Shown: positions 26,349 to 36,259, numbered from the stretch's first letter. The stretch is DNA of 64,000 bases from Aquimarina muelleri DSM 19832 (GCF_000430665.1 NZ_AUML01000006.1:62001-126000), one strand, 5' to 3'. Numbers and translations: made by a program. The notes: generated by a model from the letters alone, not told the origin.

Positions 26349-27416
26349 TTATTTAAAAATAAGTCGAGCTACTCTATTCTTACCTGCAGCAATTGCTACA
26401 CTATCATTAATAAACCTTAGTGTATAAAACCCTTCTTTACTTATATTTTGCCATGTATTACCAAAATCATTAGAGATAGAGATTCCTGTAAAACCTAAAG
26501 CAACAATTTCTTTACCCCCGCCGTTAGGCACGTATTGAACACAACTTTTATATCCTGTACCAGTGCCATCAGACACTAATTCCCAGGTCTTCCCACCATC
26601 ATTAGTTATGGCTTTATTTTTTGTGTTACTTTTAGGACTGGTATAATCTCCCCCAAAAATCACTCCTGTTTTATCGTCATAAAAATCTATGGAATAAGCT
26701 CCTGTAGTTTCTTTTCCTTGAATAATAGGAGTATTAAAAACCTTCCATGTTTTTCCTTTGTCGGGAGAAAAAAACACTCTGGATTTCATACCTCCAGAAA
26801 TAATCCATGTTTTATCTGCTATTATACTAATATTACCATTGCTAGCCGCAAAAGCTGCTTCTCCAGCAACAGTAGGAGGTAGATCTTTACATGAAACTTT
26901 TTTCCATGTTTCTCCCCTATCCCTAGTAATGACTATAGATAAACAAGAATCTGTAGGATCCCCCATAGCAATACCTTCTTCTAAATTCCAAAAAGCAATA
27001 GCATCATAAAATACCTTTTCATGAGTTTCGGTATATACAATTTTTTCTTTTTTTTCTTTAATCTCAATTTTCCTTAATCTTGCAGGAGACCCTATTCCTA
27101 AACTAAAAAACGAATTATCCTTAAATACCACTGCTCGCTGTTCTGCAACCCAATTATTATCTTTAGCAAAAATATCTTTCTCAAAATCAGCAAGAAAAAC
27201 TTCTTTTGTTGTAAGATCTAAAAAACCATAACCTTTATTGTGTCCAAAGCCAACTAAGGTGTCTTTATAAATATCTAAAGCCCTTATACTAATAGAATCT
27301 TCAAATAGAATTTCAATCTCAACTTCAGAGAAATTATGGGAAATAGTTTTATTTTCTGAAACGTATAAACTAAAAATTAAACTCAAAAACAATAAACTGA
27401 TTATTCTCATCCTCAA
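26349..27416 (-). CDS. exported BNR/Ycf48-like beta-propeller protein
   Basis: 355 aa with an N-terminal signal peptide (about 1-20). It has repeated Asp-box-like blocks: TRDRGETWKKV, SPDKGKTWKVF, TNDGGKTWELV and SNDFGNTWQNI, at about 168, 216, 270 and 317. These repeats form a beta-propeller as in BNR-repeat and photosystem-II assembly factor (Ycf48) proteins. Such proteins bind partners or sugars; no catalytic residues of sialidases are visible. It is divergent from the rRNA methyltransferase gene. Confidence 0.88.
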   Translation of the reverse strand: MRMRIISLLFLSLIFSLYVSENKTISHNFSEVEIEILFEDSISIRALDIYKDTLVGFGHNKGYGFLDLTTKEVFLADFEKDIFAKDNNWVAEQRAVVFKDNSFFSLGIGSPARLRKIEIKEKKEKIVYTETHEKVFYDAIAFWNLEEGIAMGDPTDSCLSIVITRDRGETWKKVSCKDLPPTVAGEAAFAASNGNISIIADKTWIISGGMKSRVFFSPDKGKTWKVFNTPIIQGKETTGAYSIDFYDDKTGVIFGGDYTSPKSNTKNKAITNDGGKTWELVSDGTGTGYKSCVQYVPNGGGKEIVALGFTGISISNDFGNTWQNISKEGFYTLRFINDSVAIAAGKNRVARLIFK

Positions 27417-27456
27417 TAATTATACTCAAATATAATAGTATTTCGTTACAAAGGTA

Positions 27457-27464
27457 TACCTTTG
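27457..27464 (+). promoter_or_regulatory. -7 promoter element of the rRNA methyltransferase gene
   Basis: TACCTTTG fits TAnnTTTG. It contains the upstream TTG (27462), which therefore cannot be the translation start of this transcript. The ATG at 27486 is preferred. Confidence 0.55.
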
Positions 27465-27485
27465 CACACCTTAAAAAACAATACA

Positions 27486-28697
27486 ATGCGTTTACATAGA
27501 AATCTTGTCTTTGCTGTCATAGATGGATTACACGAAATATTTAATGAAGGAGCTTATGCAGATAAAGTAGTTCAAAAATTGCTAAAACGCGATAAAAGAT
27601 GGGGATCCCGAGATCGCAGTTTTGTTGCAGAAACTTTATATGAAATTGTACGTTGGAAACGTCTTTACACTGAAATTGCTGAAGTAAAAGAGCCTTTTTC
27701 TAGAGAAAATTTATGGAGAGTATTTGCGGTTTGGGCAACATTAAGAGGTATTTCTTTACCAGACTGGAAACAAATTGGGCCTACTCCTACTCGACGAATC
27801 AAAGGTCGCTTTGATGAACTAAGTAAGATTAGAAAATTCAAAGAATCTATCCCAGATTGGATGGATCAATTAGGAGAAGAAGAATTAGGGAAACTATGGA
27901 ATAAAGAAATTAGTGCTCTAAATCAACAAGCTCCTGTAGTATTGCGAGCAAATACTTTAAAAACTACCCGAGATAAATTAAGAGGTCTTTTAGAAGATGA
28001 AAAAATAGACACCGAGTTTATTAAAGGATATCCAGATGCTCTTCAACTTACTGAAAGAACGAACGTATTTACTACAGAGGCATTTAAAAACGGCCTTTTT
28101 GAAGTACAAGATGCTTCCTCCCAATTAGTAGCAAATTTTTTAGACATACAACCTGGGCAACGAGTTGTAGATACCTGTGCTGGTGCTGGAGGAAAAAGCC
28201 TTCATCTGGCAGCATTAATGGAAAACAAAGGACAAGTTATAGCCATGGATATTTATGACAACAAACTCAAAGAGCTTAAAAGAAGAGCTCGTAGAGATGG
28301 TGCGCATAATATTGAAACCAGAGTTATTGAAAGCACAAAAGATATTAAAAAATTACACAGTAAAGCAGATCGCGTATTGATCGACGCCCCTTGTAGTGGT
28401 ATTGGTGTATTACGCAGAAACCCTGATGCTAAATGGAAATTACAACCTGAATTTTTAGATAAAATTAGAAAAACACAAGCCGAAATATTAGAAAATTACT
28501 CTAAAATTGTAAAACCAGGAGGAAAATTAGTGTATGCAACCTGTTCCATATTACCATCAGAAAATCAAGAGCAGGTAAAGACTTTTCTTTCTAAAGAAAT
28601 AGGAAAAGAATTTACTTTTATTAAAGATAAAAAAATACTATCGCATCAATCTGGATATGATGGGTTTTATATGGCTTTATTAGAAAGAAAATCATAA
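27486..28697 (+). CDS. RsmB/NOP-type rRNA (cytosine-C5) methyltransferase
   Basis: 403 aa from the ATG at 27486. An N-terminal NusB-like/RNA-binding part precedes a SAM-dependent methyltransferase domain (about 175-400) with the motif DTCAGAGGKSLHLA, the first conserved cysteine in DAPCSGIGVLRRNPDAKW and the catalytic cysteine in YATCSILPSENQEQV. It makes m5C in rRNA with SAM in the cytoplasm. RsmB (C967 of 16S rRNA) is the likely subfamily, but the target base is inferred. A hairpin terminator follows. Confidence 0.92.
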   Translation: MRLHRNLVFAVIDGLHEIFNEGAYADKVVQKLLKRDKRWGSRDRSFVAETLYEIVRWKRLYTEIAEVKEPFSRENLWRVFAVWATLRGISLPDWKQIGPTPTRRIKGRFDELSKIRKFKESIPDWMDQLGEEELGKLWNKEISALNQQAPVVLRANTLKTTRDKLRGLLEDEKIDTEFIKGYPDALQLTERTNVFTTEAFKNGLFEVQDASSQLVANFLDIQPGQRVVDTCAGAGGKSLHLAALMENKGQVIAMDIYDNKLKELKRRARRDGAHNIETRVIESTKDIKKLHSKADRVLIDAPCSGIGVLRRNPDAKWKLQPEFLDKIRKTQAEILENYSKIVKPGGKLVYATCSILPSENQEQVKTFLSKEIGKEFTFIKDKKILSHQSGYDGFYMALLERKS

Positions 28698-28742
28698 CTA
28701 AAAAACGCCTGTATTTAATTACCTAATCAAACATTTCGGAAC

Positions 28743-28787
28743 AAAATATCAGGATATACTTCTAAAAGTATGTCCTGATATTTTTTA
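28743..28787 (+). terminator. terminator after the rRNA methyltransferase gene
   Basis: A long stem (AAAATATCAGGATATACTT with its near-complement, 3-base loop, one G-U pair) runs into six Ts. Confidence 0.85.
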
Positions 28788-28934
28788 ACTTACCATCAAA
28801 AATAAAACTCTCAATAAAGAATTAAAAATTTAATATTTTCTTTTTTCACTGAAAACGGGGTGTCCTGAAATATCCAAACTATTTAATTTTGGGCCTCGAA
28901 AATAGATTCTCAAAATTTTTAAATAGCCTTAAAA

Positions 28935-29228
28935 ATGAAAAAAATCAACCCCCAAATGATTATATGGCTGATAATCCAGTTTCTAATCGTTTTATTTACT
29001 ATGTCTTCTCAGGATAGTGAAAGCTTAATAATGTTTTGGTTTACCCTTCCTTTTCTAATACTTAATTGTATCGCAATCTTTATCATACTATTAGGAAAAC
29101 CAAAAACTGGAAGCATTCTATTTTTAATAGGAAGCGTTCTTTTTATACCAATAGGTTTGATTGGAGCAATAGGAGCACGTAAAATACTAAATGAGATAAA
29201 AGAAAAAAAATTTTTAGAAACACTTTAA
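28935..29228 (+). CDS. small integral membrane protein
   Basis: 97 aa with three predicted membrane helices (about 6-24, 30-52 and 60-82). No motif is recognised. Its stop overlaps the spacing to the next gene by a single base, so the two membrane proteins are cotranscribed and may act together. The function is unknown. Confidence 0.7.
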   Translation: MKKINPQMIIWLIIQFLIVLFTMSSQDSESLIMFWFTLPFLILNCIAIFIILLGKPKTGSILFLIGSVLFIPIGLIGAIGARKILNEIKEKKFLETL

Positions 29229-29229
29229 T

Positions 29230-29670
29230 ATGGAATCCACAAAAGACTTCTTTTTAAGCAAAAAAGTAGCTAATCAATATCTATACATGGGAGTAACAGC
29301 CTTAGTAATAGGTGTAATTTTTTTAGTTTTAATTGGCAACGTAACATTATTAGGAATAGGTATCTTATTTACGATAATGGGAGTACTAAATCAAAGTTTA
29401 AAAATAATAAAGCTTTATCCTCAATATCTAGAAGTAAAACTAGGTGTAATAGCCTCAAAAAAATTAATAAAATATGATCAAATCACAGGTTTTTCTGTTG
29501 AAAAAAAGATGATGATATTACATTATAATAATGAAAAAAATGAACCTAAAAAAGTTAAGTTTCACATTAAAGCTTTTGAAAAAGAAGATATTATAGAATT
29601 AGATCAAGAATTAAAACAAAAAACAGACTTAGAACCTATTCATACCTTCATTCAAACAGGTATAGAATAA
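29230..29670 (+). CDS. membrane protein with PH-like C-terminal part
   Basis: 146 aa. Two close membrane helices (about 18-38 and 40-58) are followed by a beta-rich, lysine-rich soluble part (about 65-146). The order resembles bacterial PH (YdbT/DUF304-like) membrane proteins, but this is only a fold-level impression. It is translated in a pair with the preceding membrane protein, one base apart. Confidence 0.7.
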   Translation: MESTKDFFLSKKVANQYLYMGVTALVIGVIFLVLIGNVTLLGIGILFTIMGVLNQSLKIIKLYPQYLEVKLGVIASKKLIKYDQITGFSVEKKMMILHYNNEKNEPKKVKFHIKAFEKEDIIELDQELKQKTDLEPIHTFIQTGIE

Positions 29671-29792
29671 TAGATCATTTGTTTTCTTTTTTACCGCAGC
29701 AACTTATCATAAATATTAATTATTGTTTAAAATTCAGTGAATAACTATGCTATTCAATACTAATTTTATGCTAAACTTTAGTTATAAAATAG

Positions 29793-29800
29793 TAAATTTG
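29793..29800 (+). promoter_or_regulatory. -7 promoter element of purL
   Basis: TAAATTTG matches TAnnTTTG and ends 29 bases before the purL ATG. There is no clear -33 TTG. Confidence 0.5.
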
Positions 29801-29829
29801 CGGCTTACTAAAAATCAAACAATCGAAGT

Positions 29830-32800
29830 ATGATCCACTTCTTCGGAAACCGAAACGAGAAAGTATTTGCAGTTCAAACAAACAATGAAATCTCTTCTGA
29901 AAACATAAAAAAATTGATCTGGTTATTTGGCAACCAACCGCAACTATCTATGGCGTCTATTGACGCTTTTTTTGTTGGTCCACGCGCAGCAATGATTACT
30001 CCTTGGAGTACCAATGCTGTAGAAATAACTCAGAACATGGGAATAGAAGGAATTATAAGAATAGAAGAATTTCTATCCGTTCCTAAAAATCATACCGATT
30101 TTGATCCTATGCTTTCTCAAAAATATGATGGTTTAGATCAAGAAATCTATACCATTCATATAAAACCAGAATCTATTATAGAAATTGAGGATATAGCTGC
30201 TTACAACTCTAGTGAGGGACTCGCTCTTAATAACGAAGAAATTGAATATCTGGAAGGTGTTAGTAAAAAAATAGGAAGAAAACTAACTGATTCTGAGGTG
30301 TTTGGCTTTTCACAAGTAAATTCTGAGCACTGCCGCCATAAAATATTTAACGGTACATTTGTAATTGATGGAGAGGAACAACCTGTTTCTCTTTTTAAAT
30401 TAATTAGAAAAACGTCAGAAACAAACCCAAATGATATTGTTTCTGCCTATAAAGATAATGTAGCTTTTGTAAAAGGACCAAAAGTTACTCAGTTTGCTCC
30501 AAAAACAGCAGACAAGCCAGATTTTTATCAAGAAACTGAATTTAACAGTGTGATTTCTCTTAAGGCAGAAACACATAATTTTCCAACAACAGTAGAGCCC
30601 TTTAATGGCGCTGCAACAGGATCTGGTGGAGAAATAAGAGACAGACTTGCTGGAGGAAAAGGATCTTTACCTCTTGCTGGTACTGCCGTCTACATGACAT
30701 CATACTCACGTTTAGAAAATAACCGCCCTTGGGAGCAAGCCATGAAAGAAAGAGATTGGCTATATCAAACCCCAATGGATATTTTAATAAAAGCGTCTAA
30801 TGGAGCATCTGATTTCGGAAACAAATTTGGACAACCTTTAATCACAGGATCTGTACTTACCTTCGAACATCAAGAAGACGCCCGAAAACTTGGTTTTGAT
30901 AAAGTTATCATGCAAGCTGGTGGGATTGGATATGGTAAAGCCGAACAAGCAATCAAAGCAGTACCCGAAAAAGGAGATAAAATTGTAATCCTAGGAGGAG
31001 AAAACTATCGAATCGGTATGGGCGGTGCTGCAGTATCCTCTGCCGACACAGGAGAGTTTAGTAGTGGTATCGAATTAAACGCCATACAACGCTCTAACCC
31101 AGAAATGCAAAAACGTGCTGCTAATGCCATTCGAGGTATGGTAGAAAGCGAAGAAAACACTATAGTTTCTATACATGATCACGGTGCAGGAGGGCACCTT
31201 AACTGTCTTTCTGAATTAGTAGAAGAAACAGGAGGGAAAATTGATTTGGATGCATTGCCAGTAGGAGATCCTACTCTATCTGCTAAAGAAATTATTGGTA
31301 ACGAGTCTCAAGAACGTATGGGATTAGTTATTGGTAAAAAATCTATCGATACACTACAACGTATTGCAGAACGAGAGCGATCGCCAATGTATCAGGTTGG
31401 AGACGTTACTGGAGATCATAGATTTACTTTTGAATCTAAAACCAAAGGAGATAAACCAATGGATTTAGCTTTAGAAGATATGTTTGGCAGCTCTCCAAAA
31501 ACGATAATGACCGATAATACGGTAGATCGTAATTATGATAAAATTACATACACCTTAGATAATTTTAGTGATTATTTAAATCAAGTTCTGCAATTAGAAG
31601 CTGTTGCTTGTAAAGATTGGTTAACTAACAAGGTAGACCGTTGTGTTGGAGGAAAAGTAGCTAAACAACAATGTACTGGACCTTTACAATTGCCACTAAA
31701 CAATTGTGGTGTAATGGCTTTAGATTATAACGGTAAAGAAGGCGTTGCTACTAGCATCGGGCACTCTCCTATCTCTGGTTTGATTGACCCAGAGGCTGGT
31801 AGTAAAAATTCAATTGCCGAAGCATTGACTAATATTATTTGGGCACCTCTTAAAGATGGATTATCTTCAGTTTCTTTATCTGCAAACTGGATGTGGCCAT
31901 GTAAAAATGAAGGAGAAGATGCTAGATTATATAAAGCTGTAAAAGCCATTTCAGAATTTGCTATAGATTTAGGAATTAATGTGCCTACTGGTAAAGATTC
32001 TTTATCTATGAAACAAAAATATGCCAATGAAGAAGTTATTTCTCCTGGTACGGTAGTTATTTCTGCAGCTGCTAATTGTAACGATATCACTAAAATTGTC
32101 GAACCCGTTTTACAAAAAAACCAAGGTAATATATACTACATTAACCTTTCTAAAGACAAACATCAATTAGGAGGGTCATCTTTTGCACAAATACTTAATA
32201 AAATTGGTTCTGAAGCTCCTAGCGTAAAAGATGCTGCTAGTTTTAAGAAAACCTTTGATGTTATTCAAAACTTAATTAGAGAAGATAAAATTGTTGCAGG
32301 CCATGATGTTGCCTCTGGTGGTTTAATCACTACACTACTCGAACTATGCTTTGCAGATGTTAACCTTGGCGCAGAATTAGACCTCACTACTATTGGAGAA
32401 GCTGATTCTATTAAGTTATTATTTGCAGAAAACGCTGGAATTGTAATCCAAAGTGCTTCAAATTCAGATATAGAAGCTGTTCTAACGAATAATAATATTG
32501 AATTCTTTACTATTGGTACTGTAAAAGAACAAGCATCTTTAACCATCAAAAACCATAAGGATTCTTTTAACCTTAATATTGAAGAATTAAGAAATACATG
32601 GTATAAGACTTCTTATTTACTAGATCAAAAGCAAACTTCAAATAACTTAGCAAAAGATCGATTTGATAATTATGCAAATCAACCTCTGCACTACTCTTTT
32701 CCATCTCATTTTACAGGAAAGAAACCAGTAATCGATAGTACAAAACCAAGACCAAAAGCAGCTATTATACGCGAAAAAGGAAGTAATTCTGAACGCGAAA

Positions 32801-33495
32801 TGGCTAATGCAATGTATTTAGCTGGCTTTGATGTTAAAGACGTACACATGACGGATTTGATTTCGGGTCGAGAAACATTAGAAGATATTCAATTTATAGG
32901 TGCCGTAGGAGGTTTCTCTAACAGTGATGTTTTGGGATCCGCCAAAGGATGGGCAGGAGCTTTTTTATATAATGATAAAGCAAATACAGCCTTAAAAAAC
33001 TTCTTCAAACGAGAAGACACCTTATCTGTTGGTATCTGTAATGGTTGTCAATTATTTATGGAACTTGAAGTTATTAATCCAGACCATGAAACACATGGTA
33101 AATTATTACATAATAGTTCTCACAAACACGAAAGTAACTTTACTTCGGTTCATATTCAGAAAAATGACTCTGTAATGTTATCTACATTAACAGGAAGTAC
33201 ACTTGGAGTTTGGATTTCTCATGGAGAAGGAAAATTTAATCTTCCCCTTTCAGAAGAAAACTACAACATTGTTGCCAAATATGGTTACGAAGATTATCCT
33301 TCCAATCCAAATGGATCAGATTACAATACGGCAATGATGACAGATAAAACAGGTAGACATTTGGTTATGATGCCACATATCGAGCGTTCTATTTTTCAAT
33401 GGAACTGGGCTTATTATCCTCAAGAAAGAAAAGATGAAGTATCTCCTTGGATCGAAGCTTTTGTAAATGCCAGAAAATGGTTAGAAAAAAAATAA
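29830..33495 (+). CDS. purL: phosphoribosylformylglycinamidine synthase
   Basis: 1221 aa, the long single-chain form that combines synthetase and glutaminase. The FGAM synthase core has FSQVNSEHCRHKIFNG near 160 and KAETHNFPTTVEPFNGAATG near 245. The C-terminal class-I glutaminase domain (about 965-1221) has the nucleophile motif SVGICNGCQLF and the downstream SHGEGKF histidine. It converts FGAR, ATP and glutamine to FGAM in purine synthesis. Full length for the family, monocistronic, and followed by a decayed gene. Confidence 0.97.
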   Translation: MIHFFGNRNEKVFAVQTNNEISSENIKKLIWLFGNQPQLSMASIDAFFVGPRAAMITPWSTNAVEITQNMGIEGIIRIEEFLSVPKNHTDFDPMLSQKYDGLDQEIYTIHIKPESIIEIEDIAAYNSSEGLALNNEEIEYLEGVSKKIGRKLTDSEVFGFSQVNSEHCRHKIFNGTFVIDGEEQPVSLFKLIRKTSETNPNDIVSAYKDNVAFVKGPKVTQFAPKTADKPDFYQETEFNSVISLKAETHNFPTTVEPFNGAATGSGGEIRDRLAGGKGSLPLAGTAVYMTSYSRLENNRPWEQAMKERDWLYQTPMDILIKASNGASDFGNKFGQPLITGSVLTFEHQEDARKLGFDKVIMQAGGIGYGKAEQAIKAVPEKGDKIVILGGENYRIGMGGAAVSSADTGEFSSGIELNAIQRSNPEMQKRAANAIRGMVESEENTIVSIHDHGAGGHLNCLSELVEETGGKIDLDALPVGDPTLSAKEIIGNESQERMGLVIGKKSIDTLQRIAERERSPMYQVGDVTGDHRFTFESKTKGDKPMDLALEDMFGSSPKTIMTDNTVDRNYDKITYTLDNFSDYLNQVLQLEAVACKDWLTNKVDRCVGGKVAKQQCTGPLQLPLNNCGVMALDYNGKEGVATSIGHSPISGLIDPEAGSKNSIAEALTNIIWAPLKDGLSSVSLSANWMWPCKNEGEDARLYKAVKAISEFAIDLGINVPTGKDSLSMKQKYANEEVISPGTVVISAAANCNDITKIVEPVLQKNQGNIYYINLSKDKHQLGGSSFAQILNKIGSEAPSVKDAASFKKTFDVIQNLIREDKIVAGHDVASGGLITTLLELCFADVNLGAELDLTTIGEADSIKLLFAENAGIVIQSASNSDIEAVLTNNNIEFFTIGTVKEQASLTIKNHKDSFNLNIEELRNTWYKTSYLLDQKQTSNNLAKDRFDNYANQPLHYSFPSHFTGKKPVIDSTKPRPKAAIIREKGSNSEREMANAMYLAGFDVKDVHMTDLISGRETLEDIQFIGAVGGFSNSDVLGSAKGWAGAFLYNDKANTALKNFFKREDTLSVGICNGCQLFMELEVINPDHETHGKLLHNSSHKHESNFTSVHIQKNDSVMLSTLTGSTLGVWISHGEGKFNLPLSEENYNIVAKYGYEDYPSNPNGSDYNTAMMTDKTGRHLVMMPHIERSIFQWNWAYYPQERKDEVSPWIEAFVNARKWLEKK

Positions 33496-33498
33496 TAT

Positions 33499-33901
33499 GT
33501 GGATAGTAATAAAGCTCTTTTAATAATTGATATACAAAAGGAATATTACACTAAATATACTTCTGTTTAATACTGAGGGATTTGTAAAATGAATGAACAC
33601 TCTTGCACAGATATTTAGAAAATTAGGTTCTCCTATAATTTTTATTCAGTATAACGGCACAAAAACAAATGAATTTGTGCCTAATACTATCGAATGGGAA
33701 ATTCTAGATGAATTAAAAGTAGACGCTTTAGACATCCTTATAAATAAATATGCAAATGATACATTCTATAAATCTACTCTTGAGTCTAAATTAAAAGACT
33801 TAAGAGTAGATCATTTATTTATTACAGGTTGTGCAACCGATTTTTGTGTCGCATCCACAATTCAATCTGCTCTAATAAAAGATTATACTCTTTTCTCTTA
33901 G
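33499..33901 (+). pseudogene. broken isochorismatase-family hydrolase gene
   Basis: The reading frame from GTG 33499 gives VDSNKALLIIDIQKEYYTKY, the opening of a cysteine hydrolase of the isochorismatase/nicotinamidase family. It then hits a stop at about 33568. The match resumes in another frame at TEGFVK, has an in-frame TGA just before 33593, and continues with IIFIQYNGTKTNEF and the catalytic-cysteine region ITGCATDFCVASTIQSAL. A stop at 33899 cuts off the C-terminus. With a frameshift and stops, no active enzyme is expected. Confidence 0.8.
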
Positions 33902-34295
33902 AAGTAAAGTTCTAATATATCAACTAAACAAATATCAAAATTAATCTGCTTTTATTGGCCCCTCTAAAAACTCATAATACAAAAAATAACTTGTTATAAC
34001 GTCTTAATAAATACAGCAACTACTATTTTTATACAATCAAAAGAAGAATCTTTCAACAAAAACAATAAAAAAGTGATGAGTTAACAAATTACATAGCCTT
34101 TTTTTATATATTAGGGTTGGGTATTATAAGAATTTTTATAATTTGCCAAACTATGCATGCATAATAGTTTTTTTTTAGCTCTTAAGCTAATGATATATTT
34201 TATTAGGTGTTTCTTTTTAGAAAGACTAATTATTATTTAAAAAATCATTGGTAAAGAATATTTAAAATTATAAAAAAAATATTTTAAAATAACGT
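33902..34295. other. 394-bp noncoding gap before the acyl-CoA ligase gene
   Basis: AT-rich. It holds the MarR-type palindrome at 34152-34163, a second inverted repeat TTAGCT-CTTA-AGCTAA at 34175-34190 and a TATATTTT stretch at 34194-34201 that may be a -7 element. No gene was seen. Confidence 0.6.
34152..34163. promoter_or_regulatory. palindromic operator, probable MarR site, ligase promoter
   Basis: TATGCATGCATA is a perfect 12-bp palindrome identical to the one before marR at 36212-36223. It stands about 135 bases upstream of the ligase ATG. Binding by the linked MarR protein is inferred. Confidence 0.65.
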
Positions 34296-36068
34296 ATGAC
34301 GACAATTACTCGACTTTTTGATTTCCCACATTATCAACTAAAAAAATTTAATTTAGATAAGGCTTTAATAACTAAATATAATGGCGAATGGATTGCTACA
34401 TCTACTAAAGAATATGTAGAAAAGGCTAATCAAATTAGCCGAGGGCTACTTCGATTAGGAGTCAAACCCAATGACAAAGTAGCTATCATTTCCTCAAATA
34501 ATCGTACCGAGTGGAACATAACCGATATTGGCGTTCTTCAAATTGGAGCACAAGATGTTCCTATTTATCCAACTATTTCTCAAGAAGATTATGAGTATGT
34601 CTTAAATCATTCAGAAGCAACATACTGTTTTGTTTCAGATGAAGAAGTATTTCAAAAGGTTAAAAACATTAAACAAAATGTACCTTCTTTAAAGGAAGTC
34701 TATTCTTATGATGATATTTCGGGGTGTAAAAGTTGGAATGAAGTATTAGAATTAGGTAAAGACGATAGCAATCAACAAGAAGTAGAAACCATCATGGCTT
34801 CTATAAAAGAAGATGACCTTGCTACACTTATATATACTTCTGGAACCACAGGAAGGCCTAAAGGAGTAATGTTGAGTCATAAAAATGTAGTTAGCAATGC
34901 CATAAATAGTTCGACAAGATTTCCTATTGTTGACGGAGAAACAAAAGCATTAAGCTTCTTACCTGTTTGTCATATTTATGAACGAATGTTAATGTACCTG
35001 TATCAATATAGAGGAGTAGGTATTTATTTTGCAGAATCCTTAGAGACCATAAGTGATAACTTAAAAGAAATTAAACCTGAGGTTATGACCGCAGTTCCTA
35101 GGCTATTAGAAAAAGTTTATGATAAAATTATTGCAAAAGGTACGGATCTAACAGGTATTAAAAAGAAACTATTCTTTTGGGCAGTAGATCTTGGTTTACA
35201 ATATGAACCTTATGGAGCTAATGGCTGGTGGTATGAAAAAAAGTTAGGTATTGCAAGAAAACTTATTTTTAGCAAATGGCAAGAAGCATTAGGTGGTAAC
35301 TTAAAACTTATCGCATCTGGTAGTGCTGCATTACAGCCAAGGTTAGCTAGAATATTTAATGCAGCAGATATTGGTGTAATGGAAGGATATGGTCTTACAG
35401 AAACCTCTCCTGTTATCTCTGTAAACGAAAAAGAAAACCAAGGATTTAAAATAGGAACCGTAGGAAGAATGATCCCTAATACCGAAATAAAGATTGCTGA
35501 AGATGGAGAAATATTGGTAAAAGGACCTCAAGTAATGCTTGGGTATTATAAAGATGAAGAAAAAACCAATGAAGTCCTAAAAAACGGGTATTTTCACACT
35601 GGTGATATTGGTGAAGTAGATAAAGATGGTTTTTTACGTATTACCGATCGTAAAAAAGAAATGTTTAAAACCTCTGGAGGAAAATACGTTGCCCCACAAT
35701 TAATCGAAAATGCTATGAAGCAGTCTCGTTTTATTGAACAGATTATGGTAATTGGTGAAGGAGAAAAAATGCCAGCAGCATTTATACAACCCAATTTTGA
35801 ATTTATAAAAGAATGGGCAGATCGTAAAGGAATAAAAACAGGTAACTCTATTCAGGAAATAATTAGCAATCCCGCAGTTATTAATCGTTTTCAAGAAGAA
35901 ATAGATATCCATAATGAAAAATTTGGAAAATGGGAACGGGTCAAAAAATTTGAATTAACACCAGACGAATGGAGTATTGAAGCTGGTCACCTCACCCCTA
36001 CTATGAAACTAAAAAGAAAGATAATTAAAGAAAAATATAAATCTTTATATTCAAAAATTTATGGCTAA
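34296..36068 (+). CDS. long-chain fatty acid-CoA ligase (AMP-forming)
   Basis: 590 aa of the ANL superfamily. The P-loop motif YTSGTTGRPKGVMLSH (about 180), the A5 motif GYGLTETSPV (about 363), the hinge TDRKKEMFKTSGGKYV and a C-terminal lysine domain are present. It activates fatty acids to acyl-CoA at the cytoplasmic membrane face, the first step of beta-oxidation. This fits the downstream marR-beta-oxidation operon, with which it shares an operator palindrome. It is followed by its own terminator, so it is a separate transcript. Confidence 0.94.
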   Translation: MTTITRLFDFPHYQLKKFNLDKALITKYNGEWIATSTKEYVEKANQISRGLLRLGVKPNDKVAIISSNNRTEWNITDIGVLQIGAQDVPIYPTISQEDYEYVLNHSEATYCFVSDEEVFQKVKNIKQNVPSLKEVYSYDDISGCKSWNEVLELGKDDSNQQEVETIMASIKEDDLATLIYTSGTTGRPKGVMLSHKNVVSNAINSSTRFPIVDGETKALSFLPVCHIYERMLMYLYQYRGVGIYFAESLETISDNLKEIKPEVMTAVPRLLEKVYDKIIAKGTDLTGIKKKLFFWAVDLGLQYEPYGANGWWYEKKLGIARKLIFSKWQEALGGNLKLIASGSAALQPRLARIFNAADIGVMEGYGLTETSPVISVNEKENQGFKIGTVGRMIPNTEIKIAEDGEILVKGPQVMLGYYKDEEKTNEVLKNGYFHTGDIGEVDKDGFLRITDRKKEMFKTSGGKYVAPQLIENAMKQSRFIEQIMVIGEGEKMPAAFIQPNFEFIKEWADRKGIKTGNSIQEIISNPAVINRFQEEIDIHNEKFGKWERVKKFELTPDEWSIEAGHLTPTMKLKRKIIKEKYKSLYSKIYG

Positions 36069-36115
36069 TTCAATACGTTTATCACATTATTAAACATGAT
36101 AACTTTTAACTATTA

Positions 36116-36154
36116 ATAACAAAACTCCTCATTTTATGAGGAGTTTTGTTATTA
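36116..36154 (+). terminator. terminator of the acyl-CoA ligase gene
   Basis: AATAACAAAACTCCTCAT and its complement form a near-perfect stem of about 17 bp with a short loop. It is symmetric, so it could also act on the other strand. Confidence 0.8.
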
Positions 36155-36211
36155 ATTAAATATAAAACCGTACATTTCATCATCTTTTCTGAAAACTTTC
36201 ACTTTATTTAT

Positions 36212-36223
36212 TATGCATGCATA
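36212..36223. promoter_or_regulatory. palindromic operator, probable MarR autoregulatory site
   Basis: A second copy of TATGCATGCATA, 37 bases before the marR ATG. It covers the expected -33 position of the promoter whose -7 element is TACCTTTA at 36235-36242, the usual place for a repressor site. Confidence 0.7.
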
Positions 36224-36234
36224 GTAAATTTTAT

Positions 36235-36242
36235 TACCTTTA
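36235..36242 (+). promoter_or_regulatory. -7 promoter element of the marR operon
   Basis: TACCTTTA differs from TAnnTTTG in the last base. It lies 18 bases before the marR start. Confidence 0.5.
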
Positions 36243-36259
36243 CTTCATAATTTTTTTAA

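Noticed and set aside
27462-27485. TTG start for the rRNA methyltransferase, eight codons upstream
   Set aside because: The TTG is part of the TACCTTTG promoter element, so it would not be in the mRNA. The ATG at 27486 begins the conserved sequence.
33593-33901. Intact 102-aa hydrolase gene
   Set aside because: It lacks the N-terminal nucleophile-side region, which is still recognisable just upstream in another frame, and the C-terminus is cut. It was treated as part of a pseudogene.
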